A stretch of DNA of 64,000 nt from Wyeomyia smithii. Lineage: Eukaryota > Arthropoda > Insecta > Diptera > Culicidae. Below, in pieces: positions 60,677-64,000 of this stretch. Every line of letters starts with the position of its first letter. The first letter of the stretch is position 1. The position numbers were made by a program, and so were the translations under genes. The notes below the pieces were generated by a model. The model had not been told where the DNA came from and made no database searches. It worked only from the letters and a program-made list of their open reading frames with translations. The DNA is taken from assembly GCF_029784165.1 (NCBI RefSeq), contig NC_073696.1:262056494-262120493 (forward strand). The letters are read 5' to 3'.

Positions 60677-60892
60677 TTAATAAAAAAAATAGGCTACAGG
60701 AGTTTTCCAATTTTCTTCTTTCGCGGTGACAACGAAGACCAAAGCTTCCTTCGCTGGTTTAAGCTCGTCACTATCAACGACAAATGGGTGGTCAATAACA
60801 CCTTCCTCCTTACGTATATGCGCAATCCACTCCACATGCTTCCGATTTGCAATTTGCAAACTGACTAAAAGTTTTCTTTCTTCCTCTTTCAT
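60677..60892 (-). pseudogene. P-element/THAP9-like transposase fragment
   Basis: The 71-codon frame contains 'HVEWIAHIRKEEG' and 'AKEALVFVVTAKEENWKTPV' then 'AYFF', the conserved block that opens the P-transposase catalytic region. It ends at a stop just beyond. It abuts a mariner relic at about 60.9 kb. Confidence 0.6.
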
Positions 60893-60899
60893 TTTTTTT

Positions 60900-61560
60900 G
60901 GAAATCACCCGTACAACTGGGTCTGGGATTGTAAAATCGTTGAGGGAGTCCACGACGACCGAGCGGGCGGGCTGGAAGTTGAAAAAAAAATCGAAGACAG
61001 CTGAATGCCCGAAAGATGTAGGATTATTTCAAACGTAATCCGAACCTGTCGATACACGACGCGGCTCTGAAGGCCTAGTTCATTCAGCAAACCATGAAAC
61101 GAGCCTGGCTTCGTGTATTCAAGATCCGAAAGGCATCGAATCGGCGTGATAAACAAAACACGGCAGCCAAGGAAGCTGTATCGAAAGTGGTTAAAGTTAA
61201 CCGTATGTGATGGTTATGGATGACGGAACCTACATCACGGCAGACGCAAAGTAGATACCGGGGCTGGATTTTTACGTTGCTTAATCACGGTTTGATGTTC
61301 CGGAAGACATAAGGAAGAATAAAGTGAACAAATTTGCCAAAAAATACTTGCTCTGGCAGGCTGGTTTAAAACTGGTAAACTGAGTAAATTGTACATCACA
61401 ACAGGTACAATTAACAGCGCTATTTCTTGCACCGAGTGCCTCCAGAAGCGTCTGTTGCCCTTCCTGCGGTTCCACGGAGGCGAGACATTATTTTGGACGG
61501 ACTTGTAATTGTGCTAAAGAACGAGTTGGAGTTGAAGAAAGAATTTACAATTGATTGCTG
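60900..61560 (+). pseudogene. ITmD37E-type mariner transposase relic
   Basis: Plus-strand remnants in shifting frames: 'VMDDGTYITADAK' (first catalytic Asp, about 61.21 kb), 'KVNKFAKKYLLWQAGLKTG' (61.32-61.38 kb), 'CTECLQKRLLPFLRFHGG' (61.43-61.48 kb) and 'LFWTDL' (second Asp, 61.49-61.50 kb). The C-terminal third with the final Glu is missing. Confidence 0.7.
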
Positions 61561-62490
61561 CTAAATGAACAAATCGGTTGAAAAACGACTGAGTTTTAGA
61601 CATTCAAAAGCGGACAATTTTTGCTCTTCGCTCTCGATGTTTTCTGTCTAGTTTTCTGTTTTCAAATTTACACTCCTATATGTACCCCGTAACACGTAAT
61701 TCTACGTCGAAAACGAAATTATGTACGTTCAGAACACAGAAAGTCTGGCAGAGGTTCGATACTTATGTGCCTAAACGGATGGAAATTCTGTTGATAAGCT
61801 ATACCAATTTTTTAATTGTTCAAAATGTTTTGAAAAACATTTTGTTTTCCTCTAGGTTTTCCTTCGGCTTTGAAATCATGAATTAAAACTGGTCGAAATC
61901 CATTGAAACCGTTCACAGGTTGAACCGAGATTTACGAAAATATGTGACAGCTGTCATTATTTTTTAACCGAGTACTAAGTGGTGCCGTTCTCGGCAAAAA
62001 TTACCGAGACCCGGCAATAAATTTTAAGTGTGTGTAGCCGATGTGATATCCGATGACAGCTCGATTGTTTAGGATATCAAGAGATATGGATGGTGATATG
62101 GCCTCGATAGCACGAATTGCCTGATATTAGCTAATATGCGGCGTAGTGTGAACGGGGTATTATATGTTTGTTGATTAACCCTGTACATAAATATATTCTT
62201 GAATTATCAGTATATTCTTCAAGCGTATATATTTACACATTTTGAGTAGAATTGGTAAATATTTCGAAAGGTTTTTTGCATCCAAACCTATGGTGCTCCA
62301 GAGTAACCATGGTAGAGAGAGGGTTAACCACACCCGCTTTAATGTGTTTACGCGGGTTTTTGTTAACTTTCAATGGAGACCGTGTTACAGATTTTCTATG
62401 TATGAAGACATTAAGCCGTATGAATTAAAGCGTTTGCTTTACTCATTTCACGCAAATCTAATGGGAGGAGCAGAGCGAGGGGCGAGACAG
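61561..62490. other. Non-coding stretch
   Basis: No frame, element end or RNA that I can support. Confidence 0.3.
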
Positions 62491-62999
62491 CTTTTATCTG
62501 AGTTACTCTTATGCTTGGGAGTAACTCTAATTTACTCAATATTACTCCGAAATATCCAGATGATTCACATTTTCGATTACCTTGAGAACAAGAAAAATAT
62601 ATGAGCGGTGAGACCGAGTAACATTCATATTTATATTCGCGGTGGGGAAAAGGTTCAAGGATAGATATTCAGAGACACGAGAGACACTCAGATTTGCTCT
62701 TTATTTTTCACGTTTTCTCAGAAAAACTCAAATTTACTCACTTTTATCTGAGTTACTCTTATGCTTGGGAGTTACTCTAATTTTCTCAATATTACTCCGA
62801 AATTCTCAGCTGGTTCACATCTTTGATTACCTTGAGAGCAAGAAATATATTTGAACGGTGGGACCGAGCAACATTCATGTCTATATTTGCGATGGGAAAA
62901 ATGTTTAAGGATGGATATCCAGAGACTCGAGAGTTACTCAGATTTGCTCTTTATTTTTCAGGTTTCCTCAGAAAAACTCGGAAAACCTCAAATTTACTC
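62491..62999. repeat. Tandem duplication, 250-bp unit
   Basis: Copies begin at 62491 and 62741 with CTTTTATCTGAGTTACTCTT and run through 'ACCTTGAGA.CAAGAAA' and 'CAGATTTGCTCTTTATTTTTCA', differing by scattered substitutions. The frames at 62242-62604 and 62642-62854 share text only because of this duplication. Confidence 0.8.
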
Positions 63000-63015
63000 A
63001 CTGTCTTACAGCAGT

Positions 63016-63855
63016 GTCAAATGTGCACCCCTCGGTGTCGTAACTAGCGCGCCCAAAGTGTGAGAAGAACGGCAGTATATCTCCCAGTGGCAATATACTG
63101 TGGTGAGAGCGACGAATTAGACAGCGGACGTCAGATACGTCAGCGGAGTGATTTGGCGAAAAAGTTAGTTGGTATAAAGTTGAAAACGTGGTATATTAAA
63201 TTTGTTGGAGCTAAACTTTGGAATTAAAACTAGTTAAACATAATTTAATTTATATTGGGTGGTGGTAAAAATTGCTAGTGAATTTGAAACTTGAGGTAAA
63301 AGACCTAATTATATATTACTTAAAACTTAAACCTAATTAAAATTATTAAAACTAATCCAGGCTAAAATAGTGGCAAGCGCAGATAGTGAATTATAGAAGA
63401 AGATTGAGGTTAAAACTAAACGTAAGCACAAATTATTAAAACTACACATTCTACATCTAAAGAAAACTTGTATCCGTAGGAAATTAAAGCGCATTAAACT
63501 TCGCAACGAATAAAGTGCTACGATTTTGGAAACTACACAATCGATCTTCATTGTTACCGCGTGACGCTTGTAACAAATCTTTAATTTCGTTTATCGAGTA
63601 AGGATGTCTGAACAAAACCCTGCTGATGCTATCGATTCAGGTGAGAGCTTAGCTAGTAAATTCTCTAAGGCGGAAGAAGAACACCCCCCATTTGACCCCG
63701 AAAATGAAAATAAACATTCTAATGAAAAATCTCGTGAAATTCCCAAAAAATTGTCGAACGTGCAAATCGAAAGATAATAGCCGCATGGTGCAATGCGATG
63801 TCTGTGATGAATGGCATCATTATAGTTGCATGGGTGTCGATCAAGACATTGAAAT
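63016..63855 (+). mobile_element. Probable 5' end of a BEL-type retroelement (LTR/leader plus PHD-like finger), partial
   Basis: A TGT...ACA-bounded stretch (63016 to about 63574) could be an LTR, though no second copy is in the window. It is followed by ATG at 63604 and an acidic leader ('MSEQNPADAIDSGE'). The frame stops at 63775, but a one-base shift in an A-run near 63747 continues into 'CRTCKSKDNSRMVQCDVCDE' then 'WHHYSC', a PHD-type zinc-finger start. I recall such fingers at the start of some mosquito BEL polyproteins. After about 63855 the sequence no longer fits, so another insertion or truncation is likely. Confidence 0.45.
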
Positions 63856-64000
63856 GATCGCGCACGGCCCTACGTTGTGTATATTTTTCGCCCTTTGGCA
63901 TCATGGGTTGGGCAATTACGGCCCAGGGACGAGCTTTTCTATTGCCCGACGACACAAACGCAAATCTTCACTAATACAATTTATTCGAGGACTATTTACA
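63856..64000. other. Window end, unassigned
   Basis: The sequence breaks away from the PHD-like frame. A minus-strand frame (63719-63955) has no recognised domain. Confidence 0.3.

Noticed and set aside
62242..62854. Similar frames of 120 and 70 codons
   Set aside because: Produced by the 250-bp tandem duplication.

Overview
The window looks like nuclear DNA of a culicine mosquito, most likely Aedes-like. It is AT-rich and intron-containing, and much of it is built from transposable elements: ITmD37E-type mariners, hAT MITEs with 8-bp target duplications, a BEL/Pao element primed by tRNA-Tyr, RTE-like, LOA-like and Jockey-like LINEs, and P-element relics. I found two well-supported host genes, both on the minus strand. 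All coordinates, splice sites and repeat ends were read by eye.

Layout. Bases 1-7.3 kb hold a TIR-bounded minisatellite with a piggyBac-like MITE nested in it, then a three-level nest (mariner-like TIR element, hAT, hAT MITE). Bases 7.3-12 kb are mostly non-coding, with one doubtful two-exon candidate at 9.2-9.75 kb. Bases 12-16 kb hold a mariner relic, a tandem array of about 330-bp units and a SINE-like unit. Bases 16-23.35 kb hold a decayed LOA-like LINE interrupted by a defective BEL/Pao element that keeps both LTRs. Bases 23.9-25.4 kb hold an RTE-like relic, followed by about 5 kb of AT-rich non-coding DNA.

Bases 30.6-32.8 kb carry Ro60, the RNA-binding ring protein of Y-RNA/misfolded-RNA particles, in five coding exons. 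Two features are notable: the intron between exons 1 and 2 has no usable AG acceptor, and the metal site of the vWA domain is degenerate. Bases 33.5-44 kb are again mobile DNA: a TA-flanked MITE, a hAT element carrying a reversed Ty3-type gag piece, foldback repeats and two RTE-like LINE pieces.

Bases 45.3-50.7 kb carry hemipterous (hep/MKK7), the JNK-activating MAP kinase kinase, in nine coding exons. Its kinase core is intact, it has a JNK-docking motif, and it has a long Q/S-rich tail ending in a proline-rich segment.

Bases 51.7-64 kb hold a hAT MITE, a P-element relic split by a full-length but dead ITmD37E mariner, a (TA)90 tract, a nearly complete Jockey-type LINE whose ORF1 is intact and ORF2 is broken, another MITE, more P and mariner fragments, a 250-bp tandem duplication, and the 5' end of what looks like a BEL-type element with a PHD-like finger, cut by the window edge.

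The two host genes do not obviously act together. The rest is best read as layers of insertions, several of which can be ordered in time because one element sits inside another with a clean target duplication.
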